From Isoetes taiwanensis (lineage: Eukaryota > Streptophyta > Lycopodiopsida > Isoetales > Isoetaceae): a stretch of DNA of 64,000 bases. The notes beneath the pieces were generated by a model. It saw only the letters and a list, made by a program, of their open reading frames with translations. It did no database searches and was not told the origin of the DNA. This document shows positions 44,120 to 54,956 of this stretch, one piece after another. The first letter of the stretch is position 1, and every line of letters begins with the position of its first letter. The DNA lies in contig JAJEKV010000091.1 of assembly GCA_021234155.1 (NCBI GenBank), positions 1,497,501-1,561,500 of the forward strand, given 5' to 3'. Both the position numbers and the translations under genes were made by a program.

Positions 44120-45591
44120 TCACTGAATAATGCTTTTAACTTTGGCCAACTTGTGCCTCGGTCTTCTTGTTGGGCGGGTCAAGTCTCGGTCAACATACAG
44201 GCGATTCCCTTTAGGCGCCTATACCCCGGGCGCAGGATGGCTGCTTTCACTTGCACATCTCTCGTCGCGGAAGCGTGACCACCCGTGGGCGCCCGGTGCT
44301 GGACGCCATGGCGTCTCGCCCTAATAATATTTACCGGCATGGGGAATGTCATTCGAGCAAGAATCAACATTTGGAGCCGGTTAATGAGGTCCTCCCCTGC
44401 CTCTTCTGTCAGGCCACGTACCACCACATTGTGGCTTCTCCGTCTCAGCTCTTGGAGCTCTCTGACTGTTGGGTCAATCCTTCCCGGCACAATAGGAGTT
44501 GTTTGCTGTCGGCGGGGCATAGGCTGTGGCCTACATTGGGGCGGGGGTGGCATGGAGCGGCTTGGGGGTGCAGTAGTAGACGCTCTTGGGCAGGTGGGAC
44601 TGCCGTGGCAGGTATAGTGGTCTCTCCTTCCTGAAGCCGAGAGCTTAGCTCCTGCTGAAATTGTTGCTGCCTTGTCAATTCATGCATGCACCGTTGCAAT
44701 TGCTCATGAGCGTCTGCATTGAGGCCCTTGCCTTGTTCAACAATGGCTGCCCTCAGCTCCTGCATCTTTCGATCTTGGGCTGCAGAGCTATGCTCCAGTT
44801 TCTGCAAGCGAGAGTCCAGCATAGGGTTCATTGCACCCACTTCTTGTGTCTCAACCCTACTTTAAAGGGCTCTCAATTGTGACTGGCTCTCTTCAAAAGC
44901 GACCTGGACTTTTCGCATCACAGTAGCAGCCTCCTCAGCCTCTGATCGAAGGCGGGAGATGGTTGCCATTGTCTCCTGCTCAACACGTTGCTTGTCCTGT
45001 GTCATGGTTTCCATGGCGGTGTACAAGGAATCTATGCGGGCCTGCATGTCAGCAAGACTCTTCTTATCCTTCTGCCTTTCAGAATGCACTAGGCAAAGGC
45101 CATCTTCCAGTGTCTTTGTATCGCGGGTCTCCATCTTTGGAAACATTTGTTTTTCAAGAGCCCAGCTGCCTCTTGAGCAATTTGGGTGCGGAGGCCTGCA
45201 TTTCCTCTGCCAAGCAAGCGATTCGAGCTCTGTTGCCCTCTGTCATTGCTTGAACCTGTTTTCAGTGCTCCTCAACTACCTGGTTTGATGGTGGTGAAGC
45301 ACGGATACGGCTTGCCGCTAGGCTAGAGTATCTGTCATATGTCTGCCAAGCTATGCTTGTTGCACGAGACTTTGCCCGCGCTTCTCTTTTCAGTGTGCAC
45401 CTGTCAATTTTGCCAGTGTCATCTGGCCTGCGATTGGGAATGGCATCTATGTACTCTCCCAGTAGAAGTTTTGCTGCCATGTCTGCGCTAGGTAGAGGGG
45501 ACTGCGTATCAGCACCATCCACATGCATATCTGTGGGGTTGGATGAAGGGACGCAGGGCTCGTCCGGCTCTTCTATCACTGGAGTTGCCAT
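44120..45591 (-). pseudogene. LINE ORF1: coiled coil plus RRM-like RNA-binding protein
   Basis: Starts 'MATPVIEEPDEPCVPSSN' at 45591. The middle is strongly heptad-like: 'SLADMQARIDSLYTAMETM' near 45040 and 'LDSRLQKLEHSSAAQDRKM' near 44810, with Gln/Glu/Leu-rich surroundings. After a Pro-rich linker (44550), it has 'VRELQELRRRSHNVVVRGL', an RRM beta-1-like strand, and ends with 'DVQVKAAILRPGYRRLKG', resembling the C-terminal domain of L1 ORF1 proteins. The order coiled coil, RRM, C-terminal domain is that of a trimeric nucleic-acid chaperone. The reading frame is interrupted at about 45260, 44850 and 44300. Confidence 0.7.
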
Positions 45592-45605
45592 GAATACGGT
45601 GTCAC

Positions 45606-46090
45606 CCTACAGACGCTTGTCTGAAAGCCTCCAAGCACTTTGATGACGCACAACCTCGCCCGCCCTTTACGCCCGGCCCGAAAAGCTTCCACGCACAGGC
45701 GGCAAAGCGCAGTTCCAAGTGCAAGAAGCAAGTGCGCGGGCTCTTTCACCTTACGGATACACCGTGCGAAGTGTTCAAGTGCATAAATCAAGCGCAGCAG
45801 ACCGCCACCTTTACGTGACGCTTGTCCCAAAGCCCCCAAGCACTTTGATGATGCACAACCTTCGCCCTTTTACGTGACGCCCCGTCGAAAGCTTTACGAC
45901 GTAAGCGAGCCGCAAGGCTTCCAAGTACAAGAAGCAAGTGCAGGCTCTTTCACCTTGCAGACATCGGTCTGAAAGTGTTCAAGTGCATAAATCAAGCGCA
46001 GCCTCTAGTGCAACCTCTGCCACCTTACAGATGCTTATCTGAAATGAAAATAAGCAATGGTTCTTCCCCCTTACAGACGCCCGTCTGCAA
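45606..46090 (-). repeat. Tandem 205-bp units upstream of LINE ORF1
   Basis: CAAGCACTTTGATGA is found at 45632 and 45837 (period 205), each within a unit containing CCAAGTGCAAGAAGCAAGTGC-like words, GGCTCTTTCACCTT, GTGTTCAAGTGCATAAATCA and AGCGCAGC. Short inverted words of the type CAGACGCCCGTCTG (46075-46088) recur at unit boundaries. Units sit directly 5' of ORF1 in element sense, where promoter monomers occur in some LINEs. The promoter role is inference. Confidence 0.65.
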
Positions 46091-46384
46091 GGCTTCAGTA
46101 TGTAGATGCTTTAAGCCAAGGTGATTGGATGGTATCACACCCTCGGAATCCCGTCTTAAAATCGGGTTGCGAAAACTTGTTGTTTTCTCCTCTCAGATCT
46201 TAAGCACTTTATAATCATCACAGAACAAGAATTCCAATGATATGCATTGCTCCCAAAATAGAGCTGCAGATCAATAGATATGAAGAAAAGTATATAGTGC
46301 TGAAAAATCGAACAATGGAAACCCTAAAGCCAGCACTGAAAATCTGTTGTTTTTGCTCTGAAATCCTGTCTAAACATTAGCAAC

Positions 46385-46950
46385 ATAAAATATCTTTGAA
46401 AGAACTCTGAGAGAGCTTTCCAAAGATATAAATTTCATGAGAAACCGAGTCACAGAGAAAGAGATATGAACAAAAATGTAATATGAACCACAAAGTGGTG
46501 GTGCAGGCTGTAAATCTGTGTTTTTGATATGGAAACACCATTCAAACACATGCAAATCACATACCTTCAGAAAGATCTCTGAGGGAGCTTTCCAACGTGA
46601 TAAATTTCAGCTGAAACGGAGTTAAAATCCGCCAGATACGATAGAAAATATGTGGACAATACCACGAGCACTTCAGGGTTTTTTTGCGCCCTCAATTTGC
46701 AGCCAGAAAGTTCGAGTTTTTGCAGAGGAAAAATTATTGAAAACATATACAAATTACATACCAATAGGAAGAAATCTGAGATGACTTTCCAATGCAATAA
46801 ATTTCAGCAGAAACGGAGTTCTTGATCTCCAGATATGATCAAAAGTGTTTGGGCAGCACCAACAACACTTCAGGGTTTTTGGGGGACCCCAATTTGCAGC
46901 CCGAAAATCTGTGTTTCTGATGTAAAATAATCAGTGAAACATATGCAAAT
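46385..46950. repeat. Array of about 3.3 units of 170-200 bp
   Basis: Anchors are GAGAGAGCTTTCCAA at about 46409, GAGGGAGCTTTCCAA at about 46580 and GAGATGACTTTCCAA at about 46778, each followed by AT/CAATAAATTTCA and A-GAAAC-GAGT. The last two units also share CTTCAGGGTTTTT and AATTTGCAGCC. The same word occurs at 5130. It lies between the LINE leader and the second part of the LTR, so it is either the outer LINE leader or a separate insertion. Confidence 0.7.
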
Positions 46951-47775
46951 CACAGATTCCTAAGGGAGGCAACAAAAGTCAAAGATTTGCCTAAAGTATG
47001 CAAAATATATGCACTTGCATAAAATTGACCCATGTCATCACTTGAGAATGGCCAAGTCAACATACACATCATCACCATTGCCATGTCATACCACACACAT
47101 GTCACCCCATTGAAAATTCCATTTTCTTCGAGATTCTTCAAAACAAGTTGTTTAGATCATTAAGGTGACATGTTGTCTTGCCACATCATCACTACCACTT
47201 CGATATCATCATCCACTTGTCACACTCATCATCTCCACATCATCATATGTTTTGACTAGAAAAAATATACCTTGCCAACTTGTTTGACACCTCATTACCT
47301 CTCTTAGCCACATCATCATCTTGTTGCCAACTCACCTTGCCTATTTGCCACCTCACCATTTTCATACCATTTTGAGCCAAAAAATTGAAAATCTAGTTTT
47401 GCAAAAAAGATTCCACCATGGTATAAAGCATAAAAAAGATTCTTTTTGCAAAACAGAATTTTCAAAAAAGGGTTCATTTAGACCTTCATTTTGGGTTTCT
47501 TGGGAAATTTGCCTAATTCCTTGAGCCAAAAAAAAATTCCTATCTACCACCCCCCCCCGGGCCCCGCCCCCGTCCAATCAATCCCCACCACATGGTGCAT
47601 CCGGGCATGTGGGGCGGTAACGGACCAAATCCCACGTGTGCATAGCACGTCGATTTATTAATAACGCTGACTGGATCTGTCTTTATAAACCCAGGGTCAC
47701 TTTCCTAAAAATTCCTGTGGGATAGTTCGAGCTTTTCTGCCAAGAACCCTAAATGCTCTATTATGGCAAGATCCG
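46951..47775 (+). repeat. Left LTR, second part
   Basis: About 93-95% identical to 58446-59241 from AAGGGAGGCAACAAAAGTC to CAAGATCCG. A TATA-type box (CTTTATAAAC, 47681-47690) with CACGTG-like words upstream fits the LTR promoter. Differences from the right copy include C/T and G/A changes at CG sites, as expected from ageing methylated DNA. Confidence 0.82.
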
Positions 47776-49011
47776 GAAATTTGACCTGAACCACCCACTC
47801 AATCATGATTAAACATCTTCGGATCAACCCACATTACACCAAGAACTCAATTATTAAACAAAAAAGACAAGAACCTGGCCCAGATTTGCCAAGATCGGGC
47901 CAGAATAGGGGATTTTTAAAAGGGAAAATTACTCAGGAGTTTTTGGGGAGGGCTTTTGGGCGAAAGATTGATCGAGACCCTTTGAAGAAAGACCGGTTTT
48001 GATGACTCAAGCTTGAATTTGCCTTCTAAGCACCAGATTATTCATGAATTACTGATAATTTCTTATGTTTTCATTGGATTATCTGATTTGAGGTTTGACT
48101 TGAGCCTGTGCCCAAGACATTGGGCTTGGGATTCTGTTTGATTATTGTGTGAATCTTGAATGATTGAAAATCCGACCCTTGGAAAAATACTTGTGAATGA
48201 TTTTACTTTGACATTATGAAAGACATGACAATAGGTTTTTGCACTTAGGCACGTGTTGATCACAGTGAAAACTACACATAGGCGAGCATAAGATAGGTCT
48301 AAAATAACCAAAATGTATGCTCATTCCATCTAGGAAAATTCCAGCTTGCACAATTAAGCAAAAAATTTGCATATTCTATCCTAAGATCGCACTTTTCATT
48401 TATTGACTTGCATTCTCTACTTGCAGAGCATAGATAGCCTTAGAATTGATTCAAAAAGATAAAAAAGAGTACATAAAAGATCAATTCATCAGAGCTTTGA
48501 CTCTGTCAGAACTAATATCAGAGTTTCAACATATTTAGCAATTATAAAGAGTACTTGACCATTGTGTGCAGGCATATTAGGAAGAGATCCAGGCACCAAA
48601 TCGCAAAAAAGACCTACCTTTTTGGAGTTACAGAAATTCCCTCTCTGCCAGGGATATTGACCAATATTTGACCTGGTCAGGAAAATACATGTTTAAGTGA
48701 TTTGCACTGATTAAAAGCCATCTAATTTTTTACCCAACATTTCTTAAGATCTTGAGTAGCTTTGGCAAAAGGAATCACAAGTAGATCTTTTCTTGTTTGC
48801 ATGTGGCATCATTTTTTGCAAGGCAGCCTTTTTTCTGTTTTGGAAAAGTGATAGTAATTTGTTATTTGAGCTCTCTACCTGGAATTTTCTCATACTGAGT
48901 GGTTGCCTTAAGCAACCTAGAGATTCTAGACCACTGAGGTTGAAGGTTTTGTCAGGAACACCTTCAACATTTTGGAGGTTCTACCGAGATTATTTCCTGG
49001 AATTTGAACTC
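47776..49011 (+). other. Leader of the Ty3/gypsy element
   Basis: About 1.2 kb between LTR end and gag start. I could not match the bases after the LTR (GAAATTTGACCTGAACC) to a common plant tRNA primer site, which leaves the exact LTR end open. An open frame runs from 48793 into gag, but the first sensible start is the ATG at 49012. Confidence 0.5.
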
Positions 49012-50088
49012 ATGGCTCCCAGAAGAAACAATGAGACATCTGAGCATGCTGAGGCTCAGGAAAATCATGAAACCTCTACTACAGTACCAGAAGTAAGTAT
49101 ACAAGAAAATGCAAGTATGCATTTCCACTACTTTGAATTGAATATGCCAATTCCTACTCCCACATTTGATCCAAGCATGAATGCCAACAACTTTCTGAAA
49201 ACTTTTGAGTACTATCAGGAATATGGACACAAGAAAGGTTGTAAGCTTTCTGAGTTTAAGAAGTGTTTCTAAAAGGATGAAGTTAGAGCTTGGTCGGAAT
49301 ATGTTATGAGTCTAGGAGCTAGCTTATGGGATGAAATAGTCAAGAAATTCTTGGCAAGATTTGGTAAGCTGCTAGATCCTCAGGATTTGATTTTTGAATT
49401 GCAAACTTTTCATATTAAACATGGTGAGAGTGTGCATCAATATGTGAAAAGATTCAATCTTTACCTTATTAAATGTCAAATCAATCAGGTTCCTAACCAC
49501 ACCTTGCATCTGGTAGCTTCATTTATCAGAGGTTTGAGCAGCCGGGCAAGAATACACAGAAAGATGCTTAAGATTCTGAAACAAGAAGGATTTGACACAA
49601 TACATAAGGCTTTTACAAAAGCTAATGAGATTGCAGATATGATTTCCTATCTTCCTGATGATATGCACTCACCTCATGACCCCTTCTTTCCAGATTATGA
49701 GCAGGAGTATATGGGACCAGGACCTGTACCAGTCTATGCTGTGCAAAAAGAAAAGAAGAAATAAAAAATGGAGGATGCAGAAGGTCCTGTGGCTGATGTA
49801 AGAATTGAAATAATTAAAGTGTCTGAGGCTCTGATCGAGGTGACCAAACAACTTCAAGAAATGAAAAGGTCCAGACCTGAGAAGAGAATATATCCTCCAT
49901 GTGCTCATTGCTCGAGAAACACTCACTCATCAGACTATTGTTGGTATAGGCCTTGCACAAAGTGTGGTAAAAGAGGGCATTTTGGTAAAGAATGCCCTGT
50001 TTGTGCTTTTTGCAAAGCAGTAGGTCATTATGAAGATAGGTGCAGTGTGAAAGAATATTTCGCTAGGCAAGAAAAGAATTTGCATTGA
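49012..50088 (+). pseudogene. Ty3/gypsy gag with three zinc knuckles
   Basis: Starts 'MAPRRNNETSEHAEAQENHE'. The capsid-type region reads 'VRAWSEYVMSLGASLWDEIV' and 'FHIKHGESVHQYVKRFNLYL', typical of plant retrotransposon gag. Three Cys/His clusters follow: 'CAHCSRNTHSSDYC', 'CTKCGKRGHFGKEC' (CX2CX4HX4C) and 'CAFCKAVGHYEDRC'. An in-frame TAA at 49270-49272 (TTC TAA AAG, probably from AAA) and a stop at 49762-49764 just before the knuckle part break it. The protein runs straight into RT sequence with no aspartic protease between. Confidence 0.82.
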
Positions 50089-50892
50089 TTATAAGGATTT
50101 GAATAAGGCTACTATCAAAGATTGTTACCCTCTGCCTTTCTTGGAAGAAGTATTACATGCTGTTGCAGGGAAAGAAATCTATTCTTTCTTAGATGTTTCT
50201 CAGGTTTTAATCAAATAAGCATTAAAGAAGAAGATCAGCCAAAGACTTCTTTCATGACACCATGGGGAACAACCTTCCAGAGAGCTATGGACACTATTTT
50301 CAAGGATATGCCTCGAACAACATTTCATGTTTTCTTGGATGATCTTTGTTTAGGTACTTCTTGTAAAGACCACTTTGATTGTCTGACAAAGTTATTTGCT
50401 TTATGCAGAAAGGGAGGTGTTAGCCTAAATCCAAAGAAGTGTGTCTTTTTATGCTCAAAAGGAGACTTGCTGGGACGTGAAGTATCCACTAAAGGTATTC
50501 AGGTTGCAGATAATAAAATAGAGGCTCTGAAGAAACTAGCTCCACCTAAAACACTTAAACAGGTAAAAAGCTTTATTGGAATGACTAGCTTTTTAAGAAT
50601 GTACGTTCCTCACTTTTCACACACTATAAGCCCAATTTCTAACCTCACAAAGGCTGGAAAATTCTCAAAGAATGAGAGCAAACACATTTTGGTTGATTGG
50701 AATGAGACATGCCAAGAATCCTTTGATGCAATCATCAATGCTATCTGTCATTCTATCTTACTGAAGCCTCCAGACCTTGAAAACCCTTTAAAGCTTACAT
50801 CAGTGTTACAAAGAAAGCAATTGGTGTGGCATTACTCCAGGAGGACCATATTATCTCTTTTGCCAGCAAGATGTGATCTGACACTGAGTTGA
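50078..50892 (+). pseudogene. Ty3/gypsy reverse transcriptase
   Basis: Begins in one frame with 'ICIDYKDLNKATIKDCYPLP', shifts near 50200, and continues 'FMTPWGTTFQRAMDTIF', 'FHVFLDDLCLGTSCKDHF' (FLDD in place of the usual YxDD or FxDD-I), 'SLNPKKCVFLCSKGDLLG' and 'GMTSFLRMYVPHFSHTISPI'. RNase H should follow but only a stub ('DLTLS') and disordered sequence to 51070 remain. Direct contact with the gag knuckles shows a deletion of protease and the RT N-terminus. Confidence 0.82.
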
Positions 50893-51076
50893 GGTATCCC
50901 AGATTCGAGAAAAGTGCAGCTGCATTAATGTTCCTAATAGATGGACAAGGTCATCTTCTGCAAAACAATCACACTCAAACATGAAGCAAAATCCTTTATC
51001 CCTTCTGTTTGCAAAAAAATAAACAAAGGCCAAATTATGTAGATGGGCTTGCAAGATTCAGGCTTATAATATTACT

Positions 51077-51800
51077 GTGAAGGTGGTAAACTTAGTTGAA
51101 AATTCAAGCTCTTATTTACCTTATGCTTTGTTTGAACATGAAGATCAAGAGGGATTAAATGAGACTGATTATATTACTAACTTGATTGCTTTTCATGAAA
51201 AAGATTTGGATTGGCAGTTTGACATTAGAAACTACTTGGAGAACAATGAGCTGCCAAAAGACACGAGTAGAGGCCAAGAAAGAATATTCAAAGAGAAATG
51301 TAAAAAATTTAGGTTGATTGGGGAAGTATTACGCAAAGTTGACAAGGAAGGAGTGTTGCTGAGATGTGTGGATCCTGGAGAAGCCAAAATGATCATTAAA
51401 GCTTGTCATGAAGGCATCTGTGGTGGACACTTTGCTGCTGATACAACTGCAAAGAAAATCTTAAGGTCTGGATATTTTTGGCCAACCCTTTTTAAAGATT
51501 GCTATAATGTCATTAAGTGTTATCATAAATTTCATTTTTTTGGCAAAAGGACTCAGCACCAATTTATCCTTGTGGCCACGGATTATTTCATCAAATGTGC
51601 TGAAGCAGTTCCATTGAGAGAGGCAAATGCCTTCACCACATCAAGGTTTCTTCATGAGAATATTTGTGCTCGATTTGGGATCCCTTTTAAAATTATTTCT
51701 GATAGGAGAAGTCAATTCATGAGCCAAACTATTGTCTTGTTGCTAGGTACCCTCAAAGTCAAGCACACTAAAAGCTCAGCATACTACCCTTAAGGAAATG
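51077..51800 (+). pseudogene. Ty3/gypsy integrase, N-terminal and core part
   Basis: The H2C2 region reads 'CHEGICGGHFAADTTAKKIL' and 'YFWPTLFKDCYNVIKCYHKF'; the second Cys of the closing CxxC pair is Phe. The core gives 'LVATDYFIKCAEAVPL' (first Asp) and 'FGIPFKIISDRRSQFMS' (second Asp), then 'KSSAYYP', a stop where Gln is expected, and 'GNGQA' at about 51805, after which the sequence is interrupted. The catalytic Glu that should follow is lost at the insertion point. Confidence 0.8.
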
Positions 51801-52199
51801 GTCAAGCATATTCACACGGGAGGTTACTCCGGGCAACGAGAGCTGTCGGATGGGCATATTTGCCCTTTATTCCAAGATCTGGACCGTACATAGCGATCCT
51901 CGTTTGTGGGGTATGCATGTACAAATTTATGTATACTGTATATTAAGATTTATAAAATACTATAAGGTTTGAGAGAATATATTTAATGGTGTTAATTTTG
52001 TACATGTATTGTAAATATATTTTTGAGGCTCTCGCTGCCCTACGTAACCCCCCGTGTAAATATGCACCCAAACCAAAGGGGGTTTAAGGGGGATTTTAAT
52101 TTAAATGTATTAAATGCAATGGTTTATGTTAATAATGTTAATGGTAGTTGTGTGTTAATTGTTATATTAAAAAAAAATTTGGGCCCTTCGGGCCCTAAC

Positions 52200-52820
52200 T
52201 AAATCAAACATAGGCACGTGAATTTGCGGTACGTTTTTTCCAAAAAAAAAAAAACCATTTATTATCTTCATCAGCAACAGATTTGGCGTTATTTATTGAA
52301 GTTCCCAACTCTCTCTTTTTCTTTCTAACCTGCCAAAGATTCATATTAAGTCAAAACTCAATATTAAACTCCACCTCTACTATGCAAAAAATGTAGTCCG
52401 TTACAATGACCAACATAGCACACACAAATTCTGGAAGAACAGCTGCAGATTTATTTATTGTACCTCTGCCAAAAGCCCATTTTCGGATCTGTTAGGCCTC
52501 TTAGATATAATACATCATTAGGGTGTGCACTTTCGAAGTCGGAAGCAGCTGCTGCCCAACATATGGATGGCCTCTCTTTAAATGTTGGCACTGCATGAGA
52601 TGAGCTTGTGAATCCATTGTGGCAGGTCGAGTCATACAACAGACCCAATGCTAAGATACTAAAAACAAAGTAGCACATGGATATAGGCTAAGCATCCATC
52701 TTGGACATTATTGCAGACCAGTGTGAAGATACAAGATTAACATTGAGAATTCAAAAACATAGAATGAGGTCCAAAGATCTGTGCTGATATATGACAACCC
52801 AGTTGAAAGGAAAAAGGATA
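52200..52820. other. Downstream flank of the LRR gene
   Basis: Lies 3' of the minus-strand LRR gene inside the insert. No membrane segment, kinase or further LRR was recognised on the minus strand, so the gene ends at 52822. A 75-codon minus frame at 52451-52678 has no motif. Confidence 0.45.
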
Positions 52821-52821
52821 T

Positions 52822-54500
52822 TTAGGCAAATGCAGTCACAATGGCCATTTTAGAATTCCATGAGGAATTCGTGAAGGTACTGAATTGTGTAGATTGTGGG
52901 ATCTGCCCCACCAACATGTTACTTGAAAGGTTAAGCACCGAGAGAAAGGTGAGCTGAGTAAGCTCTGTTGGAACATTCCCCACCAGTTTGTTATTAGACA
53001 AGTCCAGCTTCAACAATGCAGATACCTTACCCAATGAACCAGGGATTTTTTCACATAAGAAATTATGACTCAGATTTAAAACTTGCAGGTCCTTCAACAT
53101 TCCAAGGGATGGTGGGATGGATCCAGTGAGATTATTATGGGAGAAGTCCAATGTGGTAGGCAATGCAAATCCAACATACTTCTGACCATCAGTTGTATAT
53201 ACAACTGCACCTGGTGGTTTCTCTGGAAACCTTGCATACTGAGACACCAAACTGTCAAGCTTGACCCAGTCCATGGGAAGATTACCCCTAAATTTGTTTA
53301 CTGAAAAATCTAGGGCCCGAAGGCAAGAGAGATATTGCAATCCATGAAGGAACAGGTCCCTCTATCTGATTGTTTGTTAGAAAAAAAAACTGAATGGAAG
53401 AAAGGCCAGCCAACTCATCTGGAATCACTCCGGGTGAAATTATTGAATCCTAGATCCAGACCACCAAGTTCTGGAGCTTGCCAAGTGAACGTGGCAGTGT
53501 CCCTTCAAGCCTGTTATTTGATAGAGAGAGCATGAGCAGTTTCCTCAGATTATAAAGCTCTTGGGGGATTGTCCCTGTGAAAGTATTTTGCTCCAACCAT
53601 AAGACTTGTAACTGCGAACAATTTGATAGCTTAGATGGAATGGGCCCTGAGAGGCTGTTATTGGCAAGCACTAGCATTCTCAGGTTCTTGAGCTCAAATA
53701 TTGCATCAGGGATGCTACCTGTTAGCTTGTTGCTGTCAAGCCAAAGCTCCTCAAGGAATGTGCAAGTGAGTTAGGTATGCTACCCAAGAAGCGGTTAGCT
53801 GCCAAGTCCAGATTAACAAGACTTCGCAACATCCCTATTTCAGAAGGGATATTTCCACTTAACTTGTTTCCACATAGTCTGAGGACCTTGAGAGAAGTCA
53901 TCTGCGAAATGGCAGGCCAAAGATTACCATACAACGAGTTATGCGCCAGATCAAGAACCTCTAGGCTTCTCAACTGACTTATGTTTTGATGGAGTGGCCC
54001 ATTTAAACGATTTCCTGACAAGTTCATCACCCTTAGAGAAACCAATTCTGAAATACTTGCTGGAATCTCACCCGTCAATTGGTTCTGGCTAAGATCCAAT
54101 ACCTCCAACGATTGCAGATGTCCAATCTCAGCATGAAGAGAACCATTGAAGTTGTTACTAGACAAGTTTAATAATCTCAGAGAAACAAGCTTCGAAATTT
54201 CTGTAGGTAATTCACCTCTTTTATCCGCCCATCTTCCCTCAGCGTTTCACCATGCCATGAATTCAAATCTTCAAGGTCCCAATCTGCTAAAAACGGTGTT
54301 CCATGATCCGCCAGCCAATTTCTGAAAGAAACCAAACTATTTTTGTCATTGTTCTGATTGGAAACTCTCTGGGGGGGATATGATATATCTGCATCAGGCA
54401 AGATTCGTGCACTTGGGGTCGAGAAAATGGAACAAACAACCACAAAAAAAAAAAAAAACAATGTTAAGAAAAGGCTGGATCGAGCTTGAAAATATTGCAT
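52822..54500 (-). pseudogene. Leucine-rich-repeat receptor-like ectodomain, truncated
   Basis: Starts 'MQYFQARSSLFLTLFFFFFV', a clear signal peptide, then an LRR N-terminal cap ('NSLVSFRNWLADHGTPFLAD'). About 17 plant-type 24-residue repeats follow, such as 'LDLSQNQLTGEIPASIS' and 'LVLANNSLSGPIPSKLS', and an island region ('YARFPEKPPGAVVYTTDGQK') before the last four repeats, as in plant receptor-like proteins. It stops right after 'VGQIPQSTQFSTFTNSS', where a Cys-containing cap, membrane helix and possibly kinase would normally come. One-base frameshifts near 54200 and 53750 and breaks near 53450 and 53345 divide it. No introns are visible. In family terms it would bind a ligand at the cell surface; as read it is broken and lacks an anchor. 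Confidence 0.85.
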
Positions 54501-54717
54501 TAGGCATTGCTGCGTTACAAGCAGATCATTTCATGCCATAGCAAAAAGGTAACTCAGCTTCCGGCGCCATCTTTCCACAGCTTAACAAGCACCGAACCCT
54601 ACTAATGCTGAAGCAATGTAATGCAGCCACCCAGACGCCCTTGCCGCCTTGCCTTGGCTCCACCGAGGCCTTTCCGAAACCCTAGAAATGGTTCACGTTT
54701 TGTTTTTTTCATGAGAA

Positions 54718-54782
54718 AAGGGCTTTCATTATAAGCCCTTGGATTTTTTGAATTAAAAGAGGGCTTTCTTTGTAAGCCCTCT
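54718..54782. repeat. Two adjacent perfect hairpins
   Basis: AAGGGCTT-TCATTAT-AAGCCCTT at 54718-54740 (8-bp stem) and AGAGGGCTT-TCTTTGT-AAGCCCTCT at 54758-54782 (9-bp stem) are near copies of each other, both with 7-base loops. They lie upstream of the LRR gene start within the insert. A related AGAGGGCTTTTGTTGTGAGCC occurs near 5279 beside another copy of the family. Confidence 0.7.
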
Positions 54783-54956
54783 GATCTTAACCATTGAGGA
54801 GGATGAAACAAAAATTGCACAAATTGCATGCAAAAACTTGGTGCACTCTAGATGTCCGATTAGTATATCTCATGTAATACTTATAAAATCATATGAAAAC
54901 CATGCAAAAAAAACGATAAAATCACAAAAAAAACCCCCTGTTATAATGCTATATAT

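Larger units (their letters stand above)
40315..46950 (-). mobile_element. Near full-length LINE inserted in left LTR
   Basis: In minus-strand sense: a leader with tandem units (46950 to about 45600), ORF1 (45591 to about 44120), ORF2 with endonuclease and reverse transcriptase (about 43830-40497), a short 3' UTR, and the terminal hairpin AGGCC-GATT-GGCCT. This is followed by GTGGACGATAAAAAAT and a CATTCT simple repeat instead of poly(A). Both ORFs are in several frames because of one-base indels. No RNase H was seen. Clade is uncertain: coiled coil plus RRM in ORF1 is L1-like, while a non-poly(A) tail is unlike usual plant L1. Confidence 0.8.
51810..54956. mobile_element. 3.1 kb insert in integrase carrying an LRR gene
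   Basis: Integrase coding stops after 'GNGQA' near 51805 and resumes with 'ILKKTISISKRDWHLKLRNA' from about 54963. The left 390 bases (GGGCATATTTGCCC ... ATATGCACCCAAACCAAAGG ... GGGCCCTTCGGGCCC) and the right 120 bases (GGTGCACTCTAG ... CCCCCTGTTATAATGC) belong to a repeat family seen at 3.75-4.62 kb. Between them lies a minus-strand LRR gene. No clear terminal inverted repeat or target duplication was found, so the class is open (Helitron-like or Pack-type carriers are candidates). Confidence 0.62.

Noticed and set aside
45618-46090. CRISPR-like or satellite array
   Set aside because: There are only two 205-bp units, with internal divergence and no spacers. Position upstream of LINE ORF1 fits a leader better.
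52451-52678. Membrane/kinase part of the LRR gene downstream of the stop
   Set aside because: No hydrophobic helix in a matching frame and no kinase motif. The LRR gene ends at the last repeat.
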